This document shows positions 53,796 through 62,632 of a stretch of 64,000 nucleotides of DNA, one piece after another. Both the position numbers and the translations under genes were made by a program. The notes below the pieces were generated by a model that worked only from the letters and a program-made list of their open reading frames with translations, ran no database searches and had not been told where the DNA came from. This DNA is from Gammaproteobacteria bacterium (GTDB lineage: Bacteria > Pseudomonadota > Gammaproteobacteria > Pseudomonadales > Azotimanducaceae), in contig JAPPHD010000001.1 in assembly GCA_028821125.1 (NCBI GenBank), positions 1-64,000 on the forward strand. Direction: 5' to 3'. The stretch's first letter is position 1; every line of letters starts with the position of its first letter.

Positions 53796-54649
53796 AGGCA
53801 TTCGACGCTCGCATGGCCGCCGTTCTGGCCGGTTTGTTCCGCGGCTGGATCGAAACTCGCCACACACTGACCGACACCGTCTCGGTCATCGGGTACTTCG
53901 CGTCCCCGGTGATCTTCGTGATCGTGCTGCTTTTCATGCGCGGCATGACGGTACCCGGCACGGAGTTCGCCCTCGGCGCGATGGTGCTGCCGAGCCTCGT
54001 CGGCATGTCGATCGCCTTCGGCGGGCTCACGGGGGCCGCGGGCACGATTGCCGCCGACCGCGAGGACGGCACCCTGTTGCGGGCAAAGGCCACGCCTAAC
54101 GGGATGGTCGGCTACCTCGTCGGCAAGATCGTGATGTTCGCAGCTACGGCGCTCGTCAGCGTCGTCCTGCTCGTTATCCCAGCACTCACGGTCGCGGGCG
54201 AGTTGCAGTTGGGCCCCCGCACCTGGCTGCTGCTCGCGTTGGTCTTCATCGTCGGCATGGTATCGACCGTGCCCATCAGCGTCGTGCTCGGCTCTCTCAT
54301 AAAGTCCGCCGCGCAAACCGCGCTGTTGTTCCTCGCGTCGATCCTGCTCATCGTCCCGTCGGGTATCTTCTACCCGATCACCGCCATGCCGGTCTGGCTC
54401 CAATACCTGGGCCAGGCCTTCCCGTTCTATTGGCTCGGGCTCGGCGCACGCTCCGCGATGCTCCCCGAGGCGATGGCCGCGATCGAGATCGGCGGCTCGT
54501 GGCGCACGTTCGAGATGTTCCTGGTACTCGGAGTCTGGGCCGTAATCGGAATGGCGCTGGCGCCCAGGGTGCTGCGCCGCATGGCCAGGCGCCAGTCAGG
54601 AGCTACGGTAGCGGCGGCGCGCGAACGGATCATGTCGAAGGGATATTGA
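53792..54649 (+). CDS. ABC-2 type permease
   Basis: A 285-aa membrane subunit with six predicted helices, including SVIGYFASPVIFVIVLLFM, LVGKIVMFAATALVSVVLLV, LLLALVFIVGMVSTVPISVV and ALLFLASILLIVPSGIFYPI. The ABC-2 pattern with a long polar loop after helix 1 and the FYP-I-A-MP-WLQ segment near helix 5 supports the call. GTG start overlaps the ATPase gene by 4 nt. It pairs with the preceding ATPase as a complete exporter. Confidence 0.88.
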   Translation: MKAFDARMAAVLAGLFRGWIETRHTLTDTVSVIGYFASPVIFVIVLLFMRGMTVPGTEFALGAMVLPSLVGMSIAFGGLTGAAGTIAADREDGTLLRAKATPNGMVGYLVGKIVMFAATALVSVVLLVIPALTVAGELQLGPRTWLLLALVFIVGMVSTVPISVVLGSLIKSAAQTALLFLASILLIVPSGIFYPITAMPVWLQYLGQAFPFYWLGLGARSAMLPEAMAAIEIGGSWRTFEMFLVLGVWAVIGMALAPRVLRRMARRQSGATVAAARERIMSKGY

Positions 54650-54777
54650 ACTGCCGCCGGCGGTGATGGAGACTACGAGATAGGTGAAATCGGTCTGCCG
54701 GAGCTAATTCGGCGCCGTGGTCTTCTCGTGAAACTCATCGGCCGCCTTGATGACCACGAACGCCGGAGAACACGTTT

Positions 54778-55671
54778 GTGAACATCGACGGGGGCGTCGC
54801 GGCGAAGATCTCGGCCGACGCCGGGCTTGCGGTGCCGAAAACCGACACAACCCGACAGCCGCGACGGGTCCATCTGGCGTGGCTCGGCGTCTTAAGCCTC
54901 CTGTCGGCCTGTGCATCGGTCCCGGCGAAGCCCACGCTCGACCTTGGGCGGTTCAGCCCGCAGTCCCTGCAGGAGATCGTCGAGCGCGCCGGCCGGATCG
55001 AGGAGGCGGGGCAGCGCATCGACTTCCTGTCCCGACAGTTCCTCGACGTCCCGTACGGCGCGGAACGCCTGGTCGGCACCGCCGACACACCGGAGGCGCT
55101 CACCATCAACCTGGCCGCGCTCGACTGCTACACCTATCTCGACTACGTCGAGGCGCTCCGCCGCTCCACCGCGTTCGACGAGTTCCCCCAGCAGGTCACG
55201 GCGGTGCGATACCGCGAGGGCGAAGTCTCGTGGCGCAACCGTCGCCACTTCTTCTCCGACTGGGTGATTAGCGAAGCCGGACCGGTGCGTGACGCTACCG
55301 CACGCCTCGGCGGAGCCGCGACGGTCTACGCCCGCAAGGAACTCAATCACGCAGACGAGGGCGGCGTCCTGCTCGAGGGTATTCCGGTTGTGCAACGTAC
55401 CGTCGCCTACATTCCCGCGGGACAACTCGACGAGTCGCTGACCCAGCGGCTGGCGACCGGCGACTACCTGGGCGTCTACGCCCATGCGGTGGGGCTCGAC
55501 GTCACTCACGCCGGTATCGCAATCCGGCGCGCCGACGGTCTGTACTTTCGCCACGCCTCGACCCTGCGCGGGCAACGCCGGGTAGTCGAGGTACCGCTCC
55601 TGGACTACTTCCGGAAGACGCCGGGAATGGTCGTCTTCCGGGTCCCGCCGACGGCCCGATTCCGGCGATGA
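54778..55671 (+). CDS. DUF1460 lipoprotein (NlpC/P60-like amidase fold)
   Basis: A 297-aa exported protein with a lipobox LLSAC (Cys about residue 45) after an unusually long n-region. The DUF1460 domain (N-acetylmuramoyl-L-alanine amidase-like, NlpC/P60 fold) shows the catalytic Cys in LDCYTYLDYVEALRRS, the His in DVTHAGIAIRR and HASTLRGQRRVVEVPLLDYF. Such proteins cleave cell-wall peptides or act in muropeptide recycling. GTG 54778 has GGAGAA 7-9 nt upstream; a GTG at 54832 would give a shorter n-region. It stands alone on the plus strand, 128 bp after the ABC permease. Confidence 0.82.
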   Translation: MNIDGGVAAKISADAGLAVPKTDTTRQPRRVHLAWLGVLSLLSACASVPAKPTLDLGRFSPQSLQEIVERAGRIEEAGQRIDFLSRQFLDVPYGAERLVGTADTPEALTINLAALDCYTYLDYVEALRRSTAFDEFPQQVTAVRYREGEVSWRNRRHFFSDWVISEAGPVRDATARLGGAATVYARKELNHADEGGVLLEGIPVVQRTVAYIPAGQLDESLTQRLATGDYLGVYAHAVGLDVTHAGIAIRRADGLYFRHASTLRGQRRVVEVPLLDYFRKTPGMVVFRVPPTARFRR

Positions 55672-56017
55672 GGCGTCCCAGGACCGGTATGATTGTCCCT
55701 TCCTCGGAATCCTGGCGACATAGATGCAGTCCTCCGCCCGATCTACCGCACTTTCTCGAGTCAGGCTCCAAGTCGACCGCTCAGAGCCGCCATTCGGCAG
55801 GCTAGTCGACTCCCCTTCGAACAACAGCGAGCGGAGTGCGTATTCGATGAGGATTACAAGGCATGAAGATCGATAGTCCATCTCGACCTCTCGAAGCCTT
55901 CCGACTCGTCGCACTGAATGAGGGTGGAGTCCGAGGTTCGCCGGACCACCGCAGAAAACAAGCTGCGACACCGAAGAAGGACATTCCGACCGTTTGTCTG
56001 GACACGGCGCATAAACA
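55672..56017. other. Gap with no recognised gene
   Basis: About 346 bp after the DUF1460 gene. No frame shows protein character, no IS end, repeat or RNA gene was recognised. GC content is similar to the flanks. Confidence 0.4.
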
Positions 56018-56365
56018 GTGACGGTTCCTTCCTACGTCATCGCAATCGAGAGGGCTCAGTACCGCGAGGGATTCGTGTACGTCCCGGGCGCCCATGCCCA
56101 CTTTTTCGCGGCCGACGGCGCCGTCGTCGAAGTCTATCTGCCAGGGCGCAGACGCCCGGCCAAGGCCGCGGTGAGCCGAAGAGCCAACCTGAACCGCACG
56201 CCCCGAATCCAGGGCGGCGCCCGGCTGCGGGATTGGTTTCGGACGACAATACGGGTCGGCGAAGCAATCCGCGTGCGGATTCAAAACAGCGATTGTATCG
56301 AGATCGTTACCATCAGACCGCGCACTCGGGTGACCGGTCGCCTCCCAGATGTCTCTGATGGATAG
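56018..56365 (+). CDS. Hypothetical basic protein
   Basis: A possible 115-aa protein of unknown family. It looks like a compact beta-rich protein: YVIAIERAQYREGFVYVPG, HFFAADGAVVEVYLPGRR, then VSRRANLNRTPRIQGGARL and RDWFR, VRIQNSDCIEIVTI. The conserved-looking VSRRANLNRTPRIQGGARLR run suggests a real gene, perhaps nucleic-acid-binding. GTG 56018 lacks a good Shine-Dalgarno. It sits among broken genes and ends 11 bp before the GNAT remnant. Confidence 0.45.
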   Translation: MTVPSYVIAIERAQYREGFVYVPGAHAHFFAADGAVVEVYLPGRRRPAKAAVSRRANLNRTPRIQGGARLRDWFRTTIRVGEAIRVRIQNSDCIEIVTIRPRTRVTGRLPDVSDG

Positions 56366-56376
56366 GAAAAGGCGAC

Positions 56377-56679
56377 GTGAGACGAATAGCGGCCTACGAA
56401 GAAGCCGACGAAGCCGACGTCGTCGCACTGTGGCAGACATGCGACCTCGTAGTGCCGTGGAACGACCCGGTGAAGGACATCCAGCGGAAGCTCCGCGTCC
56501 AGCGCGATCTGTTTCTGGTTGGTTTCTCGAACGGACGACTGGTTGCCAGCGTGATGAGCGGATATGAGGGGCATCGCGGGTGGATCAACTACCTCGCGGC
56601 GACGCTACCACGACCATATGGAAAACCGACCGGCGGATGTGAAAGCCGGAGCAGTCGAGCTCCTGACGTACGCCAATGA
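56377..56679 (+). pseudogene. Truncated YpeA-like GNAT acetyltransferase
   Basis: The first ~75 residues match small YpeA-type acetyltransferases (DVVALWQTCDLVVPWNDPVK, DIQRKLRVQRDLFLV, MSGYEGHRGWINYLA), but the sequence leaves the family just before the acetyl-CoA loop and runs into the HAD gene remnant in another frame. The cofactor site is absent, so it cannot be active. Confidence 0.65.
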
Positions 56680-57112
56680 AAAGGACGTGCCGTGCGGCTT
56701 GGCGACTTCCACGGGTTCGAGCTTGACCGCCACCAAGCTCGAACTGTCAGGCCTCGACAGACACTTCTCGGTCATCGTGACCGGCGACGACGTTCGGCGG
56801 GGTAAACCGAACCCGGAACCATTTGTCACGGCAGCACGACGTCTCGGCCAGCATCCGACGCGTTGCTGGGCCCTGGAAGACTCCGCCAATGGTGTACGTT
56901 CAGCGTTGGCGGCCGGCTGCCAAGTGTTTCAAGTGCCGGATCTTGTCATTCCATCCACGAAATTGCGTCGGCTGGGGCACGAAGTGGCCGAGACGCTTCA
57001 TGATGTCCTGGAAGCATTGAGAGAAGCGACTTACGGGAGGACGGGACCTTCTCCAGCAGTCGCGTCGACCGTGGAACCGGTAGCGGAAACCAAAGCCGCA
57101 CCGGCCGACTAG
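56564..57112 (+). pseudogene. HAD hydrolase lacking its N-terminus
   Basis: Residues from about 20 on match the C-terminal two thirds of beta-phosphoglucomutase-like HAD phosphatases: motif II in GLATSTGS, motif III Lys in RRGKPNPEPF and motif IV in ALEDSANGVRSALAAGC. The nucleophile motif DxDxT and the first part of the cap are missing; the N-terminal 18 residues come from out-of-frame GNAT sequence. A deletion joined the two genes near 56610. Confidence 0.68.
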
Positions 57113-57324
57113 CCCTAACAGAAGCGCCAGGCGGGCTTTAGCGACACCGCTGGAAACACATGGTGGAGCAGCCGGTCGAGACCGGCAACGAGAGCTGGCG
57201 CTTCACCCACCGCTCCTGAATCCGGAACCGCTCAAAAACCGAATCGAGGGAGTTCGCCCACCAGACCCCGCGCGCCGATTAACACTAACGTTGATTGATT
57301 TCGGTGTTGCTATATGGTCCGCGC

Positions 57325-60300
57325 ATGGCAATTCCCGGTCGGATCCCGTTTGGTTGCTGTCTGGCGGCGGTCACGGCGTTCCTCAACCCGGGGGCCATCG
57401 ACTGCGCGTTGGCCGATGTGGGCGGTTCGGCCTCGGGCCGTACTGCGGTCTTGCAAATCCATCATGTGCCTCTTTTTCCCCCTGCCTCGGACGGTATGCG
57501 CCAGGGCTTCGTCAGAGTCATCAACCGCACCGGCCAGGCGGGCGAGGTTCTCATCCACGCCGTCGACGACGCCGGCGCGCGCCGGGGACCGGTAACGCTC
57601 GAGCTTGCGGGCGGGCAGACGGCGCATTTCAATTCCGAGGACCTCGAAGGAGGCAACGCGGCCAAGGGGCTGACCGGGCAGGTCGGCCCGGGGAGCGGAA
57701 CCTGGCGGCTCGAACTCGAAAGCGGCCTCGATGTCGAGGTGCTCTCCTACACCCGCACCGAAGACGGGTTTCTGACGGCGATGCACGACGTCGCCCCGCA
57801 AAGTGCCGACGGGTTCGTCGTGGCGACGTTCAACCCGGCGGCGAATCGCAACCAGCGAAGCAGCCTGCGGTTGGTCAATCCGAATTCCATGGCCGCTTCA
57901 GTTACTATCGTGGGCGTCGACGACGAGGGATCGTCCCCAGGGCCAGGTGTGAGCCTGACGATTCCGCCCGGAGCCGCACGAACCCTGACGGCGCCGCAGC
58001 TCGAGGAGGGCGGCGCGGACCTCTCGGGGGCGCTGGGCGACGGCGCGGGCAAGTGGCGCCTGCTGATCGACGCCGACCGGCCGATCCAGGCCCTGAGCCT
58101 GCTCACGAGCCCCACCGGGCATCTCACCAACCTTTCTACCGCTCCGGATCTGAGACTCCCGCAGGGTGAACCGGCCGCCGATACGAGAATCTCCGGCCGG
58201 CGCACGATTGCCACGGCGGCCGATCACCTGTCGACGGTCGAGGCAGCCGATGTGGACGGGGACGGGCTCATCGACATCGTTGCCGGCGTGCAATCGGATC
58301 ACGACGAGGACCGCATCGTCTGGTTCGAAAACCTCGGGGGAGCCACGTTTTCCGGCGAGCGGCCGATCGGAACCGGCATCGGCCGCATTGACCTCGTCTC
58401 GGTCGCCGATCTCGATCAGGACGGCGATCCGGATGTCGTCTACACCGCGCGTCAGGGCGATGACTACGGCATGGCCTGGCGCGAGAACCTTGGCGGGGGA
58501 AGCTTCTCGGACGAGCGCGTGATCGCCGTCGAGGCCGACAGTTTCTGGACCCGGCTGACCGCCGCCGATCTCGATTCCGACGGCGACAACGATGTCGTCG
58601 CCACTCTGTTCGACGGCGGCATTCCCGTCTGGTACGAGAACGCCGGCAACGCGGCCTGGGCGGAGCGTCCCGTTGCGGAGATCGTCCACCTGGAAGGATC
58701 GTTGCAGGTGGCGGATTTCGACAGCGACGGCGATCCGGACCTGGCCATGGCGCGCCCCGTCGAGGGGAGCAGCAGAATGGACCTGGTGTGGCTGGAAAAC
58801 CTTGGCGGCGGCCGGTTTGCCACGGAACCGACCGTTGTCGAGGCACGCACCTACATCGACGGGCTGCTTGCGGCGGACCTGGACGCCGACGGGGACGCCG
58901 ACGTCGTGTCGATCTCCTCATCGGTTGACGAGGTGGCCTGGTTCGAGAACCTGGGTGGAGGCCGCTTTTCGGAAAGGCGCCTCATCGCGAGCCGCGCGCA
59001 TGGCGTGTCTACCGTCGATGCGGCGGACTTCGATGGCGACGGCGATCTCGACCTGGTGTGTTTCTTCTACGTGGACGGAAAGATCGCCTGGTTCCGGAAC
59101 CTGGGCGGCGGCGCTTTTTCCGAGGAGCGCGTCATCGCGACGCAGGCCGGCAACCCGGCCCTCGTCGAACCGGCCGATGTCGACGGCGACGGCGACCTGG
59201 ACGTGCTGGTGGGCGAGGGTGCGCTCACCGGGCCGGAGACGATCGCCTGGTACGAGAATCTGCGCGACGCCGATGCGTCGATCCGGGCCCGGATCGTCCC
59301 GGGGGTGGGGCAATTCTGGGTGAGTTGGAACCTCGTCCCCGTCTCCGGCGGGGGCGCCGACCATAGATTCCGGGTGACTGCCGTATCCGACGACGGCAGG
59401 CACCGGCGCGAGTGCACGGCGACCTTTTCCCAGGGCTGTACGGTGACGCGACTGACGCCGGGGGTGGGCTACCGGGTCACCGTGGCGGTGGAGGGCGACG
59501 CGTTCCGCGCCGCGACGCTCACCGCCCGGCCACTCGAGGATGCTGCGGTCGCCACGGACTTCTCCGAGCCCATCGTGATCTCGGCCGAGAGCGACAGCCA
59601 CGGCCCGGGCACCCTGCTGGCCGTCGACCTCGATGGCGACGGCGATACGGACCTGCTCGACGACCCGCGCGGCGGCGACCCCCAGCCGGTCGCCTGGTGG
59701 GAGAATGCCGGAGGAGGCTCGTTCCCGGAACGCCGGGTCGTCTCGTCCAACCGAGCCCATGCCGTCGCTGCCGCCGACCTGGACGGCGACGGCGATATGG
59801 ACCTGCTGTCCGCCGCCGCCTACGACCGCGAGCTTTCCTGGTACGAGAACCTGGGAAGCGGCGCCTTCTCCGCACCGAAGGCGATCGCTGCCGACCCCGG
59901 TGCGGTCTGGTCGGTGCGGACCTCCGATCTGGACGGCGACGGCGATCCGGATGTGATCGCCCCCTCGGACGTTGACGAACGCGACGGCGAGGTGCACTGG
60001 TACGAAAACCGGGGTGGCGGTTCGTTCGGCCCGGCACGACGCGTGGCGGAATCGACGTACCAGACACGGGACCTGTTCGCCGCGGACCTCGATGGGGACG
60101 GGGACGCCGACCTCATCGGCGCGTACTCCGGATACGGGACGAAGGACTACTATCAGGCCGAGTGGTTCGAGAACGTCGGACGCGGCGAATTCTCCGACAG
60201 GCGCATCGTCAGGATCGAGGATCGCGACAACTCGGCGCTCAAGCCCGTGGACCTGGACGGCGACGGCGCCGTGGACCTGCTTGCGGTCGGGCTGTCTGAC

Positions 60301-62007
60301 GGCGAGATCGCCTGGTACCGCAACCTGGGCGGCGGCCGGTTCTCCGGCCAGCGCGTGATTGTCGAACACGGACGATACGGCGGATTCGATACCGCAGACC
60401 TGGACGGCGACGGCGATACGGACCTGGTCTACAACGCGCGCCTGCACGATACGATCGCCTGGCACGAGAACCTGGGCGGTGGTGTTTTCTCCGGCGAACG
60501 CCTCATCGCCGAGGATTTCGACGGCGACTGGTCCATCGTCGCGGCCGATCTCGATTCGAGCGGCGACCCGGACGTGCTCGCGAGGTACTGGAACCGGGGG
60601 CAGTTGGTCTGGTTCCGCAACCAGGGTACGTCCCGGGCGCCCACCGAGGCACCGGCCAACATACGTGTGGTGGCCGGCGTCGGGCTGCTCTGGGTCAGTT
60701 GGGAGCCGCTCGCCGGCCTCGGCGACAGCGAGCGCGCGCAGGCACGCTACATCGTCACGGCGCTGGCCGCCGACGGCAGTGTCGCGGGAGAGTGCATCGC
60801 CACGGAACTGATCGGCTGCAGCATCACGGGGCTCACGCCGGGAGCGGAATACGAGGTGACGGTGCAGGCGGAAAACGAGGCCGGCGCCGGCCCGGTCTCG
60901 GCAGCGGTAAGCGTAACGGCGACTGTTGATACTGAACCCCCAGGAACCCGTTTCGGTCCACAGAGGGTAATCACCACACAAGCCCTGGAACCGAAATCCG
61001 TACGGGCCGCGGACCTGGACGACGATACCGACCTGGACGCGCTGTCCGCGTCGAGCGAGGACGACACCATTGCCTGGCATGAGAACACCGCGACCGGTTT
61101 CCTGCCGGTCAGGCACGTGATTACCGCGAGCGCGGACGGAGCCGGCCACGTGCGCACCGGAGACCTCGACGACGACGGCGACTCGGACGTCGTCTCCGCC
61201 TCGTTCGACGACCAGATCGTGGCCTGGTACGAAAATCTCGGCGCGGGCGCATTCGCCGCGCAGAGCGTGATCGCCATGGACGCATCCAACCTCGGTTCGC
61301 TGGACCTCGCGGATCTCGACGATGACGGCGACCTCGATGTGCTGATCGCCGGACCGGGCGAGTACGGGCTCGAGTGGTACGAAAACCTGGGTGGCGCCGT
61401 TTTCGCCGGTTCCCGCAACGTCGCGGAGTCGAACTACAATTCGGGCGCCATCGCAAGCCCGGCCGACCTGGACGCGGACGGCGACCTCGACGTGCTGACG
61501 ACAACCTCGTTCAACAACGGCATCGGCTGGCACGAGAACCTGGGGAGTGGATCTTTCTCGCCGGCGCGCACGATCACGACGGGCCTCGAGTCCACCGCAA
61601 CCCTCTCAACCGCGGACGTGGACGGTGACGGCGACCCGGACATCCTGCACGGCTCCCATCGGGAAGACACCGTGGCGTGGTACGAAAACCGTGGTGGGGG
61701 CGACTTCCACGGGCGGCGCGTCATTGCGACCGGCATCGATGACATCTCGGCGGTGACGCCGGGAGACCTCGATACCGACGGTGACGTGGACATCATCATT
61801 GCCTCTTACGACGACGACCGCATCGCCTGGTATGAGAACCTCGAGCGGGGGCGGTTCTCAGGCGCACGCGTCGTTACAATGGACGCGGACGGAGCGATCG
61901 ATGCGATCGCGGCCGACCTCGACGGCGATGGGGACGCCGACATCCTGGCGGCGGCCTCGGTCGGCAATACGGTAGCCTGGTACGAGAATCTGGGACCGCC
62001 CAACTGA
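57325..62007 (+). CDS. Secreted FG-GAP protein with three seven-repeat blocks
   Basis: A 1560-aa exported protein. A signal peptide (about 1-30, ending ALA) and an N-terminal domain of two related halves (QGFVRVINRTGQAGEV; RSSLRLVNPNS; to about residue 270) precede seven FG-GAP repeats (about 290-648), a FnIII-like domain (about 652-738), seven repeats (about 748-1105), a second FnIII-like domain (about 1107-1202) and seven repeats (about 1208-1558). Each repeat has a D-x-D-x-DGD calcium loop and ends WYENLG. Blocks of seven suggest seven-bladed propellers. ATG 57325 is used because the signal peptide begins there. It is the intact paralogue of the gene at 39703. Probably extracellular, for adhesion or ligand binding. 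Confidence 0.88.
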   Translation: MAIPGRIPFGCCLAAVTAFLNPGAIDCALADVGGSASGRTAVLQIHHVPLFPPASDGMRQGFVRVINRTGQAGEVLIHAVDDAGARRGPVTLELAGGQTAHFNSEDLEGGNAAKGLTGQVGPGSGTWRLELESGLDVEVLSYTRTEDGFLTAMHDVAPQSADGFVVATFNPAANRNQRSSLRLVNPNSMAASVTIVGVDDEGSSPGPGVSLTIPPGAARTLTAPQLEEGGADLSGALGDGAGKWRLLIDADRPIQALSLLTSPTGHLTNLSTAPDLRLPQGEPAADTRISGRRTIATAADHLSTVEAADVDGDGLIDIVAGVQSDHDEDRIVWFENLGGATFSGERPIGTGIGRIDLVSVADLDQDGDPDVVYTARQGDDYGMAWRENLGGGSFSDERVIAVEADSFWTRLTAADLDSDGDNDVVATLFDGGIPVWYENAGNAAWAERPVAEIVHLEGSLQVADFDSDGDPDLAMARPVEGSSRMDLVWLENLGGGRFATEPTVVEARTYIDGLLAADLDADGDADVVSISSSVDEVAWFENLGGGRFSERRLIASRAHGVSTVDAADFDGDGDLDLVCFFYVDGKIAWFRNLGGGAFSEERVIATQAGNPALVEPADVDGDGDLDVLVGEGALTGPETIAWYENLRDADASIRARIVPGVGQFWVSWNLVPVSGGGADHRFRVTAVSDDGRHRRECTATFSQGCTVTRLTPGVGYRVTVAVEGDAFRAATLTARPLEDAAVATDFSEPIVISAESDSHGPGTLLAVDLDGDGDTDLLDDPRGGDPQPVAWWENAGGGSFPERRVVSSNRAHAVAAADLDGDGDMDLLSAAAYDRELSWYENLGSGAFSAPKAIAADPGAVWSVRTSDLDGDGDPDVIAPSDVDERDGEVHWYENRGGGSFGPARRVAESTYQTRDLFAADLDGDGDADLIGAYSGYGTKDYYQAEWFENVGRGEFSDRRIVRIEDRDNSALKPVDLDGDGAVDLLAVGLSDGEIAWYRNLGGGRFSGQRVIVEHGRYGGFDTADLDGDGDTDLVYNARLHDTIAWHENLGGGVFSGERLIAEDFDGDWSIVAADLDSSGDPDVLARYWNRGQLVWFRNQGTSRAPTEAPANIRVVAGVGLLWVSWEPLAGLGDSERAQARYIVTALAADGSVAGECIATELIGCSITGLTPGAEYEVTVQAENEAGAGPVSAAVSVTATVDTEPPGTRFGPQRVITTQALEPKSVRAADLDDDTDLDALSASSEDDTIAWHENTATGFLPVRHVITASADGAGHVRTGDLDDDGDSDVVSASFDDQIVAWYENLGAGAFAAQSVIAMDASNLGSLDLADLDDDGDLDVLIAGPGEYGLEWYENLGGAVFAGSRNVAESNYNSGAIASPADLDADGDLDVLTTTSFNNGIGWHENLGSGSFSPARTITTGLESTATLSTADVDGDGDPDILHGSHREDTVAWYENRGGGDFHGRRVIATGIDDISAVTPGDLDTDGDVDIIIASYDDDRIAWYENLERGRFSGARVVTMDADGAIDAIAADLDGDGDADILAAASVGNTVAWYENLGPPN

Positions 62008-62107
62008 CGCGCCGACCGGTATCCAGACCCCACGCCGATGCGAACACAGCACCCCAGACGCGCTGTGTCCGCCGGACGCGATACCGTACAGGCCCCGGTT
62101 GAAACGC

Positions 62108-62482
62108 TCAATCGGAGCCGATTCTCTCGAAGCTGCGCTGTCCCGCGCGGTCTTCGTGCAGCAGGTATACGTCCGGATTGGACAAGGACTGCCATCCATC
62201 GAAACCAAACTTCGAATCGACGGAGTGAAGGACAAGCGCCATCAGGTTTCCGTGGGTGACGGCCAGGGGCATTTCGGACTTCGCTTCGAGGAAATCGCCG
62301 AGAGCAGACCACGCACGTTTCAGGACTTCGCGGCCGGATTCGCCGCCGAGCAGGCGCATGGCGTCGTTTTCGAACGAGTCGCGAACGACGTCCGGCCAGT
62401 TTTCAACGGGGCTTGCCGACAATATCCTTTCATTGTGATCACGCGCACACCTGACCAATCCTTTTTGCGCAACTTGACGCAC
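62108..62482 (-). pseudogene. Histidine phosphatase C-terminal fragment
   Basis: A 124-aa stretch matching the C-terminal half of phosphoglycerate-mutase-like histidine phosphatases: the second catalytic His lies in LAVTHGNLMALVLHSVD, preceded by GGESGREVLKRAWSALGDFL. The N-terminal RHG motif is missing and no continuation is visible in any frame upstream, so it is a remnant. The rest of the 62008-62632 gap shows nothing recognisable. Confidence 0.6.
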
Positions 62483-62632
62483 ACAACCCCAACCAACCTG
62501 ATGTCAGAGCCCCACGGTCTACGAGCACGCAGCCTCGGTTGCGCCACTCGACGAGACCTTTCGGCCGGCTGGGGTGGGCATTGCGCATCCCGGGCGGCTT
62601 GTCAATCTGAGGCTGGAGAGGTGTGGCGCTGA

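Noticed and set aside
58918-61533. 871-aa minus-strand frame inside FG-GAP gene 2
   Set aside because: A shadow frame; the plus strand has the signal peptide, calcium loops and FnIII domains.
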